The position numbers were made by a program, and so were the translations under genes. The notes beneath the pieces were generated by a model. The model was not told the origin of the DNA. It made no database searches and saw only the letters and a program-made list of their open reading frames with translations. From positions 3,100,001 to 3,164,000 of the forward strand of contig NZ_CP014306.1 in the NCBI RefSeq assembly GCF_001557535.2: a stretch of DNA of 64,000 nucleotides, read 5' to 3'. Of this stretch, positions 8,863-19,440 are shown piece after piece. Every line of letters starts with the position of its first letter. Positions within the stretch are counted from its first letter, which is position 1. Origin of the DNA: Burkholderia sp. PAMC 26561. Its GTDB lineage: Bacteria > Pseudomonadota > Gammaproteobacteria > Burkholderiales > Burkholderiaceae.

Positions 8863-9069
8863 CGGTTCCAACTGTAACTGCAGCAGGATGATCGTGTCCT
8901 TGACCTTGAGCTTGCGCTTTTTCAGGCGCCTGATTTCCAGCTCATTGATGCCCGGCACGTCGGCCATCTTGTCGATCAGGCTGTCCAGGCCATGATGCTC
9001 CGCCTGCAACTGCACGATACGCTCGCGGATCGTGCCCGTGTCGACTGCTGCTGCAGGATATGCGTGCAT
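8851..9069 (-). CDS. YdcH family (DUF465) small protein
   Basis: 72-residue, highly charged, helical protein of the YdcH/DUF465 family, whose function is unknown. The family signature is the run HHGLDSLIDKMADVPGINEL followed by the basic RRLKKRKLKVKD and a helical tail. Start ATG at 9069; an upstream GAGGAGCC-like purine run serves as ribosome site. The stop codon lies inside the diverged copy of the 15-bp tandem repeat, which suggests that the repeat arose from the 3' end of this gene. Probably co-transcribed with the helicase gene downstream and possibly with the secreted coiled-coil gene upstream. Confidence 0.82.
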   Translation of the reverse strand: MHAYPAAAVDTGTIRERIVQLQAEHHGLDSLIDKMADVPGINELEIRRLKKRKLKVKDTIILLQLQLEPDAR

Positions 9070-9155
9070 GTTCGGCTCCTCTCGTCACGGCGGACGCCGG
9101 AAAAACGCCGGCGGCATCGCCCGAGGTTGCTGTCCACATCCAGACCTTCTTCAGC

Positions 9156-10082
9156 TTACTTCGATTGTTGTTGCTGTTGTTGCTTGAGCTGCTCCTGATG
9201 CGCGCGATCGGCGGCTTCCTGTTGCGCGCGCTGCTGCTGTTTCACAGCCGCTTCCTTCTGCCGTGCCTGCACTTCCGCCTGGTGCTCGGCAGCGTCGCGC
9301 TGCTTCGCCTCGTAACGCTCAGCCTTCGCGTCGCGATCACGCGCGTCCTGCGCGCCACGCGCGGCGGCGTCGTCGAGCTTCTTCTGGTAATCCGCCTGCT
9401 TGCGGTCGTACGCCGCCTGATTCTGGGCCCGTTGCGGCGCTTCTGCGGTGCGCTGCGCTTCTGACAGTGCGTTCTGGCGCTGCTTTTCAGCGAATGATTC
9501 CGCGCTCGCCTTTTCGGTCGTTGCGCGTTGCGGCGCATCTGCTTCGTACTGGGCGCGCTTGAGCGCCGTTTGCTGGTCCCGCTGTTGCGCGTGTTGCAGA
9601 CGTTGTTCGTCGTCGAGCGCCAGTTGTTGCTTGCGGATTTCCTGGCTTACATCGCGTTTCGCTGCACGCGCGGCATTAAGACAATGATTGACAAAAAAAT
9701 CGTTATAACAATCGTGCTGCTTGACCGCATACCGATAGTTGTTTTCCTCGCTGCGCGTGTCAAGCGCCTTCTGACGCGCGCCGAAACCGTTCGCGTCCGC
9801 GTCTGCGTCCGCCGGACTTGCGGCATTTGCGCCGGTCGCACGGGCGTCGTCGAGCGGCGATTCTGTGACCGACGTGCCCGGATTGATAGGCCTGGGCGTC
9901 TGCGCCGTGGCTGCCTGAACAAAACCCGCGCACGCCAGCACGGCCATTGCGGCGCGAAGCGGATGAAACCACCGCGAGCAAGAGCGCGCGGCGTGGCGCG
10001 TGGCGAACAAATCGACTGGTACAGTCGGCAAAACGGGCGAAAGGCGGGAGGTCGGCAACGTGATAGCCAGCGGGTTGGACAA
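9156..10082 (-). CDS. Exported Gln/Ala/Lys-rich coiled-coil protein, function unknown
   Basis: Not assignable to a characterised family. A hydrophobic segment AMAVLACAGFVQAATAQ (about residues 45-61) looks like a signal peptide ending in a signal peptidase I site, so the mature protein is periplasmic. Soon after comes a conserved-looking CYNDFFVNHC (C-x8-C), which could form a disulfide. The following 160 residues are almost only A, Q, K, R, E and D, strongly helical or coiled-coil, with a tail of six glutamines. The start is uncertain: the frame reaches back to TTG at 10082, TTG at 10010 is possible, and ATG at 9947 would leave almost no n-region for the signal peptide. Divergent from tex. 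Confidence 0.65.
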   Translation of the reverse strand: MSNPLAITLPTSRLSPVLPTVPVDLFATRHAARSCSRWFHPLRAAMAVLACAGFVQAATAQTPRPINPGTSVTESPLDDARATGANAASPADADADANGFGARQKALDTRSEENNYRYAVKQHDCYNDFFVNHCLNAARAAKRDVSQEIRKQQLALDDEQRLQHAQQRDQQTALKRAQYEADAPQRATTEKASAESFAEKQRQNALSEAQRTAEAPQRAQNQAAYDRKQADYQKKLDDAAARGAQDARDRDAKAERYEAKQRDAAEHQAEVQARQKEAAVKQQQRAQQEAADRAHQEQLKQQQQQQSK

Positions 10083-10258
10083 TGTATTGAAATGCAGCTT
10101 CTACGATGCCGAAATTCTATCACCGTGCGCCGGAGGCCTCCGGCATTTATGGCAAAATGCCCCGCTTCACCAACCCGGCAAACGTGTTCGCGCGGATTCA
10201 AGTGAAATGCGCGGCATGGAAACGCCCCTGATGAGCCAGCAGGCAGACGCAGACACCC

Positions 10259-12619
10259 ATGACGGAAACCGTAGCACTCAAGATTGTCCAGCGCATCGCC
10301 ACCGAGTTGAGCGTGCAGCCGCGCCAGGTCGCCGCCACCGTGCAACTTCTCGATGAAGGCTCCACCGTTCCGTTCATCGCCCGTTATAGAAAGGAAGTGA
10401 CAGGCAATCTCGACGATACGCAATTGCGCAATCTCGAAGAGCGGCTCGTCTACCTCCGCGAGCTCGAGGACCGGCGCGCGGCGATTGTCCAGAGCATCGA
10501 CGAACAGGGCAAGCTCACGCCCGAACTGCGCGCAGCCGTGGAAGGCGCGGACAGCAAGCAGGTGCTCGAAGACCTGTATCTCCCGTACAAACCGAAACGG
10601 CGGACCCGCGCGATGATCGCCCGCGAGGCCGGCCTGCAGCCGCTTGCGGACGCCCTTCTCGCCGATCCGAAGCTCGACCCGCAAACCGAAGCCGCGCGTT
10701 ATGTGGACGCAGAAAAAGGCGTCGCGGACACGAAGGCCGCGCTCGACGGCGCCCGCGACATTCTCTCCGAGCAGTTCGGCGAAACTGCCGAGATTCTCGG
10801 CAAGGTCCGCGAATATCTGTTCAAGCAAGGCAGCGTGATCTCGACCGTGGTCGAAGGCAAGGAAACCGAGGAAGGCGAGAAATTCCGCGATTATTACGAC
10901 TACTCGGAAACCATCCGCACGGTGCCGTCGCATCGTGCGCTGGCGCTGTTCCGCGGCCGCAACGCGGGCGTCCTGTCCGTCAAGCTGGGGCTTGGCGGCG
11001 AACTTGATGCCCAGGTGCCGCATCCGGGCGAGACGCTGATCGCGAACCATGTGGGTATCGCCAATCAGGGCCGTCCCGCCGATAAATGGCTCTCCGACGT
11101 CTGCCGCTGGTGCTGGCGTGTAAAGGTGCAGCCGAATGTCGAGAACGACTTGCTGACGAATCTGCGCGAGGAGGCCGAAGGCGAGGCGATTCGCGTGTTT
11201 GCGCGCAATCTGAAGGATCTTTTGCTGGCAGCGCCGGCGGGTCCGAAGGCGGTTATCGGACTGGATCCGGGCATGCGTACCGGCGTGAAAGTCGCCGTGG
11301 TCGATCGCACTGGCAAGCTGCTCGCAACCGATGTCATCTATCCTCACGAGCCGCGTCGCGACTGGGATGGCTCGCTCGCGAAGCTCGCGCGCATCGCGGC
11401 GCAGACGCAAGCCGAGCTGATCAGTATCGGCAATGGCACCGCTTCGCGCGAGACGGACAAGCTCGCAAGCGAGCTGATCGCGAAACACCCGGAACTGAAG
11501 CTGCAGAAGATCGTGGTGTCGGAAGCAGGAGCATCGATTTATTCGGCATCCGAACTGGCATCGAAGGAATTTCCTGACCTGGATGTAACCTTGCGCGGCG
11601 CTGTTTCCATCGCACGGCGCTTGCAGGATCCGCTCGCAGAACTCGTCAAGATCGACCCGAAGGCCATTGGCGTTGGCCAGTATCAGCACGACGTGAATCA
11701 GCGCGACCTCGCCCGCTCGCTCGACGCCGTCGTCGAAGACTGCGTGAATGCCGTCGGCGTGGACGCGAACACGGCCTCGGTGGCGCTGCTTGCACGCGTG
11801 TCCGGTCTGAACGCGACATTGGCGCGCAATATCGTTGATTTCCGCGATGCCAACGGCCCCTTCGCTTCACGCGATCAGTTGAAAAAAGTCCCCCGTCTCG
11901 GCGATAAAACCTTCGAACAAGCTGCGGGATTCCTGCGCATCAACAACGGCGCCAATCCGCTCGACCGGTCGTCGGTACATCCGGAAGCGTATCCGGTCGT
12001 CGAACGGATCCTGGCGAAAATAAAGAAACACGCCGCCGATGTGATGGGCAAACGCGAAGCGTTGTCAGGCTTGTCGCCGGCGGATTTCGTCGATGACCGG
12101 TTTGGTCTTCCCACCGTGCGTGACATTCTGGCCGAGCTCGAAAAACCCGGCCGTGATCCGCGCCCCGAGTTCAAGACGGCCACGTTCCGCGAAGGCGTCG
12201 AAAAGCTCTCCGACCTGACGCCGGGCATGATCCTGGAAGGCGTGGTCACGAACGTGGCGGCGTTTGGCGCGTTTATCGATATCGGCGTGCATCAGGATGG
12301 ACTCGTGCATGTGTCGGCGATGTCGACGAAGTTCATCAAGGACCCGCACGAGGTGGTGAAAACCGGTCAGGTGGTGAAGGTGAAAGTGCTCGAAACAGAT
12401 GTGAAGCGCCAGCGGATCGCACTGACCATGCGTCTTGACGATGACTTCGCGCCTGAGGGCGGTACGGCGCAGCAACAGCAACGCGGCGGGCAGGATCGCC
12501 GCGGCGGTAGTGCCGGAGGTGGCAGCGCCCGCGATGTCCGCGGCAACAGCGGCAGCCGGCGCGAGCCGGAAGCAGCCAGCAGCGCAATGGCAGCGGCGTT
12601 CGCAAAGCTGAAGAAATAG
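10259..12619 (+). CDS. tex: Tex RNA-binding transcription accessory protein
   Basis: Cytoplasmic nucleic-acid-binding protein related to eukaryotic Spt6, linked to transcription and RNA turnover. Domain order matches the family: N-terminal helical region ([20 protein letters not shown]), YqgF/RNase H-like domain ([18 protein letters not shown], about residues 330-345), helix-hairpin-helix region ([30 protein letters not shown]), and S1 domain ([20 protein letters not shown], about residues 660-725). The C-terminus is a Gly/Arg/Gln-rich tail ([13 protein letters not shown]) that may add RNA affinity. 786 aa is normal. Stand-alone gene followed by a terminator shared with convergent kup. Confidence 0.95.
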   Translation: MTETVALKIVQRIATELSVQPRQVAATVQLLDEGSTVPFIARYRKEVTGNLDDTQLRNLEERLVYLRELEDRRAAIVQSIDEQGKLTPELRAAVEGADSKQVLEDLYLPYKPKRRTRAMIAREAGLQPLADALLADPKLDPQTEAARYVDAEKGVADTKAALDGARDILSEQFGETAEILGKVREYLFKQGSVISTVVEGKETEEGEKFRDYYDYSETIRTVPSHRALALFRGRNAGVLSVKLGLGGELDAQVPHPGETLIANHVGIANQGRPADKWLSDVCRWCWRVKVQPNVENDLLTNLREEAEGEAIRVFARNLKDLLLAAPAGPKAVIGLDPGMRTGVKVAVVDRTGKLLATDVIYPHEPRRDWDGSLAKLARIAAQTQAELISIGNGTASRETDKLASELIAKHPELKLQKIVVSEAGASIYSASELASKEFPDLDVTLRGAVSIARRLQDPLAELVKIDPKAIGVGQYQHDVNQRDLARSLDAVVEDCVNAVGVDANTASVALLARVSGLNATLARNIVDFRDANGPFASRDQLKKVPRLGDKTFEQAAGFLRINNGANPLDRSSVHPEAYPVVERILAKIKKHAADVMGKREALSGLSPADFVDDRFGLPTVRDILAELEKPGRDPRPEFKTATFREGVEKLSDLTPGMILEGVVTNVAAFGAFIDIGVHQDGLVHVSAMSTKFIKDPHEVVKTGQVVKVKVLETDVKRQRIALTMRLDDDFAPEGGTAQQQQRGGQDRRGGSAGGGSARDVRGNSGSRREPEAASSAMAAAFAKLKK

Positions 12620-12647
12620 GTCATCGCAATCGACGAAGCAGAAACAA

Positions 12648-12676
12648 GAACGGCCCATCTTTCGATGGGCCGTTTG
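12648..12676. terminator. Bidirectional intrinsic terminator between tex and kup
   Basis: Perfect 10-bp stem ACGGCCCATC (12650-12659) / GATGGGCCGT (12664-12673) with a TTTC loop, in the short gap between convergent genes. Confidence 0.75.
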
Positions 12677-12699
12677 TCTTCCTCAGTCAAACATGACGA

Positions 12700-14592
12700 T
12701 CAAATCTCGATCTTCGTCCCGAGTTCGACCACACGATTAGCCGGAATGCTGAAGAAGTCCGTTGGCTTCGCGGCATTCTGATGCATCCACGCGAACACAC
12801 GCTCGCGCCATACCGACATGCCCGGCAATTGCGTCGGCACCACCGTCTCGCGCGCCATGAAGAACGAGGTGTCCATAAGCTCGAATGTCATGTCATGTGT
12901 GCGCCCGATTTCCATCAGCACAGCCTTCACATCCGGCGTTTCATTGAAGCCGTACTGCGCCTTCACGAGGAACAAACCCCCGCCCGCGTCTTTCACTTCC
13001 ACGCGGGTAGCATCGTCCACGTAAGGGACATCGCGCGTGGCGAAATTCAGGAATATCGTGCGCTCGTGGAGAACCTTGTTGTGTTTCAGGTTATGCAGCA
13101 AGCTCACCGGCACGAGCGAATCGCTGCCGGTCAGGTAGATCGCCGTACCCGACACCCGATGCGGCGGGTGCGCAAGCAGACCCTGCAGGAACGGCATCAG
13201 CGGAATACCATCGGCGGCGGTCCGGTCCTTGACGATCATGCGGCCCTTGAACCACGTCATCAGCAGGAAGAACAACACTCCGCCGATACCCAACGGCAGC
13301 CAGCCGCCCTGCTCGATCTTGAGCAGGCTGGCGCCGAAAAACCCGACATCGATAATAAAGAACACGCTGATGATCGCGCCCACCAGGAACTTGTTCCATC
13401 CCCACAGCTTGGTCATCACCACCGACGCGAGAATGGTCGTGACCAGCATGGTCGCGGTGACGGCAAGCCCGTATGCAGCCGCGAGATTCTCGGAGCTCTT
13501 GAAGCCGATCACGATGCACAGGATGATGAACAGCAGCATCCAGTTCACGACCGGAATATAGATCTGCCCAATAGCCAGATCCGACGTATGCAGGATCTTC
13601 ATGCGCGGCACGTAGCCGAGCTGGATGGCCTGGCTCGTCAGCGAATAGGCGCCGGAGATCACCGCTTGCGATGCAATCACGGTCGCAATGGTCGACAGGA
13701 TCACGAGCGGCAGCAGCGCCCAGTCGGGCGCCATCAGGAAGAACGGACTTTCGCGCGCTTCGGGCGAATGCATCAGCAGCGCGCCCTGGCCGAAGTAATT
13801 CAGCAGCAGCGAGGGCATGACGAGGCCGTACCAGCCGTATCGAATGGGCTTGGCGCCAAAGTGTCCCATGTCGGCATAAAGCGCTTCAGCGCCGGTCAGC
13901 ACCAGCACGACCGAGCCCAGCACGATATACGCTTGCAACACATGCGCCTGCATGAACGAAAACGCGTAGTACGGATTCAATGCGACCAACACACGCGGTG
14001 CCTGAACGATGTGAAACACGCCCATCACGGCAAGCGTCACGAACCACACCAGCATGATCGGCCCGAACAGCTTGCCGACCACCGACGTGCCGCGCCGCTG
14101 AATCCAGAACAGCGCGATCAAGATGACGATGGTGATCGGAATCACGTAGTTAGCGAGCCGCGGCGAGGCAATTTCAAGCCCTTCCACCGCCGATATCACC
14201 GACATGGCCGGCGTAATCACGGCGTCGCCATAAAACATGCAGGCGCCGAAGATGCCAAGCATCATCAGCACGCCGGTGGCGCGGCCCGATTCCTTCAGCG
14301 TGCGCAGCGCGAGCGTCATGAGCGCGAGCACGCCACCTTCGCCGTTGTTGTCGGCGCGCATGACGAACAGCACGTACTTGATGCCCACCACGATCACGAT
14401 CGCCCAGAACAGCAGCGAAATGACCCCGAGGACGGAAGCCTCATTGAGTTCGATGCCATGCGTTTTGCTGAACGCCTCTTTCAGCGCGTACAGCGGGCTA
14501 GTACCAATGTCACCAAACACGACTCCGATAGCGGCAAGCGCCAGAGCAGGAAGTGGTTGTTTGCGCTCATGCGCGTGGGTCACTGTTGTCAT
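12700..14592 (-). CDS. kup: Low-affinity potassium transporter Kup
   Basis: Inner-membrane K+/H+ symporter of the KUP/HAK family with about 12 transmembrane segments followed by a cytoplasmic C-terminal domain. The N-terminal signature [20 protein letters not shown], then [20 protein letters not shown] and [17 protein letters not shown], are diagnostic. The start ATG at 14592 ([12 protein letters not shown]) matches the usual short N-terminus; an in-frame ATG at 14634 would add 14 residues. Length 630 aa is normal. Separated from the upstream phosphoribosyltransferase gene by a gap with a 12-bp inverted repeat, so probably its own transcript. Confidence 0.94.
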   Translation of the reverse strand: MTTVTHAHERKQPLPALALAAIGVVFGDIGTSPLYALKEAFSKTHGIELNEASVLGVISLLFWAIVIVVGIKYVLFVMRADNNGEGGVLALMTLALRTLKESGRATGVLMMLGIFGACMFYGDAVITPAMSVISAVEGLEIASPRLANYVIPITIVILIALFWIQRRGTSVVGKLFGPIMLVWFVTLAVMGVFHIVQAPRVLVALNPYYAFSFMQAHVLQAYIVLGSVVLVLTGAEALYADMGHFGAKPIRYGWYGLVMPSLLLNYFGQGALLMHSPEARESPFFLMAPDWALLPLVILSTIATVIASQAVISGAYSLTSQAIQLGYVPRMKILHTSDLAIGQIYIPVVNWMLLFIILCIVIGFKSSENLAAAYGLAVTATMLVTTILASVVMTKLWGWNKFLVGAIISVFFIIDVGFFGASLLKIEQGGWLPLGIGGVLFFLLMTWFKGRMIVKDRTAADGIPLMPFLQGLLAHPPHRVSGTAIYLTGSDSLVPVSLLHNLKHNKVLHERTIFLNFATRDVPYVDDATRVEVKDAGGGLFLVKAQYGFNETPDVKAVLMEIGRTHDMTFELMDTSFFMARETVVPTQLPGMSVWRERVFAWMHQNAAKPTDFFSIPANRVVELGTKIEI

Positions 14593-14749
14593 AAACGCGG
14601 CGGAGCCGTCCTGATCGGAAAAAACGAACGCCATTCTAACGCCGCGCCTGTCGCCTCACCGCCGTGTTGTGATACCGCGACGACGGGCGCATTTAGGCGA
14701 TTTGACATTGCGGCGAAGTCACTAAGCTGCATGGGCGATGAACATGAAA

Positions 14750-14787
14750 ATGCCGTTCGAACATCCTAACAGGCATTCGAACGGCAT
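14750..14787 (-). terminator. Long inverted repeat between phosphoribosyltransferase gene and kup
   Basis: Perfect 12-bp inverted repeat ATGCCGTTCGAA (14750-14761) / TTCGAACGGCAT (14776-14787) with a 14-nt loop. On the minus strand the stem is followed only by TTTTC, so it is a weak intrinsic terminator or an RNA-stability hairpin at the end of the purA unit. The rest of the 14593-14835 gap shows no gene. Confidence 0.5.
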
Positions 14788-14835
14788 CTTGGGTGGAACG
14801 GCGTAACAGCCGCCGTGCCGAAATGGAACAAACGA

Positions 14836-15396
14836 TCAGCTACGTTCGTCGTGCAGACCGCGCTTGATCCACGCACCGAGGTTGTGCGGCCGGACCGTAT
14901 CCCATTCCTCGAACGGCTGATGAATCCACGGGTTCGTTTCGAGGAACTGAACGAAATAATCGGGCTTCACGGTCGAGCAGCCTTTATACCAAAGGACGGC
15001 AGAGCGCACGGCGGTTACCGCCGGATAACGCTCCTTCAGATGCTGCTGAACGCGCGAAAGCGTGACGCCTGAATCGACCAGATCGTCGACGAGCAGCACG
15101 TTGCCGGAGAGTTCCCCACGCGTCATCGTGATGTATTGACCGATGTCGAGCGCCCCCTGCTCCGTTCCCGCCGCCTCGCGATACGAACTCGTCGCGAGGA
15201 TCGCGAGCGGCAGATCATAGATGCGCGAAAGCTGGTCGCCTACGCGCAGGCCGCCGCGCGCGAGACACAGGATATTGTCGAACTTCCAGCCTGAGTCGTG
15301 CACGGACAGCGCCAGCAGTTCGATCAGCCGGTGATATTCGTCCCAGCCCACCCACAGGTTCCGGTCGTCGTTGCGCGGGTCTTTCATCGCGATCAT
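14836..15396 (-). CDS. Phosphoribosyltransferase (xanthine/hypoxanthine type)
   Basis: Type I phosphoribosyltransferase that probably salvages a purine base using PRPP. The PRPP-binding loop is LLVDDLVDSGVTLS (two acidic residues then DSGVT), and ILCLARGGLRVGDQLSRIYD is the PPi-loop region. I start it at ATG 15396 (MIAMKDPRNDD) because AAAGAG lies about 9 nt upstream; ATG 15387 is the alternative. The frame extends further upstream across purA, but that part is the antisense-like shadow of purA. 186 aa. The position just after purA supports a purine role; the exact base (xanthine, guanine or hypoxanthine) cannot be told from sequence. Confidence 0.82.
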   Translation of the reverse strand: MIAMKDPRNDDRNLWVGWDEYHRLIELLALSVHDSGWKFDNILCLARGGLRVGDQLSRIYDLPLAILATSSYREAAGTEQGALDIGQYITMTRGELSGNVLLVDDLVDSGVTLSRVQQHLKERYPAVTAVRSAVLWYKGCSTVKPDYFVQFLETNPWIHQPFEEWDTVRPHNLGAWIKRGLHDERS

Positions 15397-15435
15397 GGTC
15401 AAACTCTTTAAATACGTGCAACGGTTGAAAATGCA

Positions 15436-15461
15436 AAGTGGCCGCACATTCGCGGCCACTT
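15436..15461 (-). terminator. Hairpin between purA and the phosphoribosyltransferase gene
   Basis: Perfect 10-bp stem AAGTGGCCGC (15436-15445) / GCGGCCACTT (15452-15461) with a 6-nt loop, about 25 nt after the purA stop. On the minus strand it is followed by TGCATTTTC, a poor U-tract, so it may only partly terminate or may protect the 3' end of purA mRNA. Confidence 0.5.
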
Positions 15462-15485
15462 GGTCTTTGCCGGACGCCCGAGGTC

Positions 15486-16862
<1,377 letters not shown>

Positions 16863-17007
16863 TTACCTATGTTCGCCGAAGGTTCCGAGTTTTTCCCGGT
16901 ATTTGCGAACGGATATCGACCGAAAGTCGATCGGATGAGGCTGAAGTTTTGTCTGCGGTTGTGTGCTGCATGCGCGTGAAAAACGCTTGCAGCAAGCCCC
17001 GAAGCCG

Positions 17008-18159
17008 CTAGGAACGGGCCTCGACGACCCATGTCCCGTTGCGCTCCACCAGCACGCGGTCGAACGCGAACTCGTCGAGATCATGGTCGTGTCCGGGCAA
17101 CGCCTGGATCACGACTTCGCCGGCATCGCGCAGTTTCGCGACCGCCGTCTGCAGCGGTTCGTCATGGTTCCACGGGGCGAGGACCGCGCTGCCGCGGGCA
17201 TCGACAGGAGAAATGCGCGCGACTTCACGCAGATCGAGCGAGAAACCGGTTGCGGGACGTGCGCGGCCATAGGCCTGGCCAACGTCGTCGTAACGGCCGC
17301 CTCGCGCAACTGCGTTCGGCACGCCGTCCACGTAGGCCGAGAACATCACGCCGCTGTGGTACGCGTAGCCGCGCAGGTCGGCGAGATCGATCATCAGCTC
17401 GGCGCCGTGCGCCTGCGCCGCAAGGAACGCGAGGTCGTCGAGCGCCCGGCCGATGACCGGCAAATTCGGCAAGCGTGCGCGCGCTTCATCGAGTACCGAT
17501 GCGTCGCCGTAGAGTGACGGCAACGCCCGCAGCGCGTCGCGGGCGACATCGCCGAGTCTGGACGTGAGTTCGTTCAGACGCGGTACGTCCTTCGCGCCGA
17601 GCGCGTCGTAGAGCGACTCACCGAGCGCGGCAGCGCCAGGTTCGAGGTCGAGCAAAGCCGCCAGGACGCCCGCGTGGCACAAGTCGAGACGCACCTTGTT
17701 CAAACCGCTCAGACGCAGCGAATCGAGCATCAATTGCTGGATTTCCAGATCCGCTTCCAGCCCGGCGTGGCCGTAGATTTCCGCGCCGATCTGGATCTGC
17801 TCGCGCGTCGCGTGCAAGCCACGCGGACGCGTATGCAGCACATTGCCCGCGTAACACAGGCGCGTCACGCCTTGCCGGTTCAGCAAATGCGCATCGATGC
17901 GGGAAACCTGCGGCGTGATGTCAGCGCGCAGGCCGAGCGTGCGTCCGGACAATTGGTCGACGAGCTTGAACGTGCGCAGGTTGAGGTCGCTGCCGCCGCT
18001 GGTGAGCAGCGATTCGAGGTACTCGAGCATCGGCGGCATCACGAGTTCGTAGCCGTACGAACGAAAACGATCGAGCAGCCGGCGGCGCAACTCTTCAATC
18101 TTGCGCGCCTCGGACGGCAAGACGTCGGCGATATTCTCGGGAAGTAACCAGGTGGACAT
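17008..18159 (-). CDS. hisZ: ATP phosphoribosyltransferase regulatory subunit
   Basis: HisRS-like protein without aminoacylation activity that associates with the short form of HisG and makes histidine synthesis feedback-sensitive. It begins with [31 protein letters not shown] and keeps class II aaRS-like motif 2 ([17 protein letters not shown]) but ends before an anticodon-binding domain. 383 aa is usual. Presence of hisZ predicts a short-form hisG elsewhere in the genome. The genuine hisS is at 26453-27799. Its location beside purA and hflC, away from the his operon, is common in betaproteobacteria. Confidence 0.92.
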   Translation of the reverse strand: MSTWLLPENIADVLPSEARKIEELRRRLLDRFRSYGYELVMPPMLEYLESLLTSGGSDLNLRTFKLVDQLSGRTLGLRADITPQVSRIDAHLLNRQGVTRLCYAGNVLHTRPRGLHATREQIQIGAEIYGHAGLEADLEIQQLMLDSLRLSGLNKVRLDLCHAGVLAALLDLEPGAAALGESLYDALGAKDVPRLNELTSRLGDVARDALRALPSLYGDASVLDEARARLPNLPVIGRALDDLAFLAAQAHGAELMIDLADLRGYAYHSGVMFSAYVDGVPNAVARGGRYDDVGQAYGRARPATGFSLDLREVARISPVDARGSAVLAPWNHDEPLQTAVAKLRDAGEVVIQALPGHDHDLDEFAFDRVLVERNGTWVVEARS

Positions 18160-18281
18160 CGGGGCGTTTCCTACGGAACGTTTTTGAGCGCGGCGATGCG
18201 AGGTGAAGGTGGCATCGCCGGTCGGTCAGGATAATCTTTTGATCTGCGGGTGGCTACGGACTCGGCCAGCCTCGACGCAAT

Positions 18282-18473
18282 TCAGGTCGCAATCAGCAGC
18301 AGAATCACGCCGAGCGCCATCGCGATCAGGCCGCCGATCCGAATCTGGTGCGGCGGCCGTTGAGCGATCCGGCGGAACGTGTCGCGCCAGGAATTGGGGA
18401 AGACGAACGGAAACATCCCTTCGATAATCAGCATCAACGCAATCGCGAGCAGTAACGATGCAGCCATATCCAT
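18282..18473 (-). CDS. DUF2065 (YjeT-like) small membrane protein
   Basis: 63-residue inner-membrane protein with two hydrophobic segments, LLLAIALMLIIEGMFPFVFP and IGGLIAMALGVILLLIA, separated by a polar loop with NSWRDTFRRIAQ. This is the DUF2065/YjeT pattern, and the family often sits next to hflC, as here. Function unknown; a role linked to HflKC is only suggested by position. ATG at 18473 or 18467. Confidence 0.85.
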   Translation of the reverse strand: MDMAASLLLAIALMLIIEGMFPFVFPNSWRDTFRRIAQRPPHQIRIGGLIAMALGVILLLIAT

Positions 18474-18514
18474 TCAATAGATGGCGCCGCGGCTCGCACC
18501 GCGACGATTGGAGC

Positions 18515-19429
18515 TCAGCGCTTGCGCGCGGGCGCCGGGGTGGTGGCATCGGCGGCGCTCGGCGCAGCACCGTTCGGGCTGCGCATGAAGCGGAAGAAAT
18601 CGCTGCTCGGATCGACAACCATCACATCGCCGGCATTGAACGTCTTTTTATACGCTTCAAGGCTTTGATAGAACTGGTAGAACTGCGGATCGACGCCGTA
18701 CGCATCTGCGGCAATCGACGCAGCACGGCCATCGCCCTCGCCCTTGATGGTCTGCGCTTCCTTGTAGGCATCGGCGAGAATGGCTTCCTGCTGACGATCC
18801 GCATTTGCCTTGATTGCGTCTGCGTCAGCCGTGCCCTTCGCGCGTTCTTCGGCCGCCGCTTGCTGGCGTGCTGCAATCATGCGTTTGTAGACGGAATCCG
18901 CCACCGCAGCCGGAAAGTCGATGCGCGTCAGTTGCACATCCACGAGTTCCACGCCGAACGCCGCTGCCGGCTGCTCGATCGCCTTCTGCGCTTCCGTCCC
19001 GATAGCCTGCTGCTCGCCGAGCACATCGGCCAGCGGACGCTTCGTGAACGACGACGTCAGCGCCGTGCGCGTGAGCGCGGCCAGACGGTCCTGCGCGGTC
19101 TGCGTGTTCTTTTCGTTGCTCACAAAAAGCTTGAGCGGGTCCGCGACACGATACTTGATGACCGTATTCACGATCACCTCGTTCTTGTCCGACGTATTGA
19201 AACGGTCAGTGCCCGCTTCGTCGATGGTGAGCGTACGGGTGTCGATCAGCGTCAGCGTCTGGAACGGCGGCGGCAGCTTGAAATGCAGGCCGGGCGTGAC
19301 GAGCTTGGGGTCACCTCCGCCGTGCGCGGTGACTACGCCGGCATGACGTTCGTCGACCACGAACATCATGGAAGAGCCAATAAACAACACGACCACGACG
19401 GCAACTACCAGCGCAACGATTCGATTCAT
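18515..19429 (-). CDS. hflC: HflC, modulator of FtsH protease
   Basis: SPFH/prohibitin-domain membrane protein that, with HflK, forms a periplasmic-side cage around FtsH. N-terminal membrane anchor (ALVVAVVVVLFIGSSMMFVV) and SPFH domain starting VDERHAGVVTAHGG; the region EERAKGTADADAIKANADRQ is the coiled-coil segment. The start at 19429 (MNRIVALVV) is chosen because GAGGAG lies 8-9 nt upstream; an ATG at 19444 overlaps the hflK stop as ATGA but would place that ribosome site inside the gene. 304 aa. Tightly coupled to hflK. Confidence 0.94.
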   Translation of the reverse strand: MNRIVALVVAVVVVLFIGSSMMFVVDERHAGVVTAHGGGDPKLVTPGLHFKLPPPFQTLTLIDTRTLTIDEAGTDRFNTSDKNEVIVNTVIKYRVADPLKLFVSNEKNTQTAQDRLAALTRTALTSSFTKRPLADVLGEQQAIGTEAQKAIEQPAAAFGVELVDVQLTRIDFPAAVADSVYKRMIAARQQAAAEERAKGTADADAIKANADRQQEAILADAYKEAQTIKGEGDGRAASIAADAYGVDPQFYQFYQSLEAYKKTFNAGDVMVVDPSSDFFRFMRSPNGAAPSAADATTPAPARKR

Positions 19430-19440
19430 GATCGCGCTCC

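Noticed and set aside
9647-11689. 680-codon minus-strand open frame across tex and the coiled-coil gene
   Set aside because: Antisense to tex; composition is shadow-like and its end overlaps the coiled-coil gene in another frame.
12781-14769. 662-codon open frame on the plus strand across kup
   Set aside because: It is antisense to kup, is rich in His/Arg/Gln without domains, and arises from GC-rich codon structure. No ribosome site or homology.
17008-18159. Second histidyl-tRNA synthetase
   Set aside because: It lacks the anticodon-binding domain and several catalytic motifs; it is HisZ. The real hisS is at 26453-27799.
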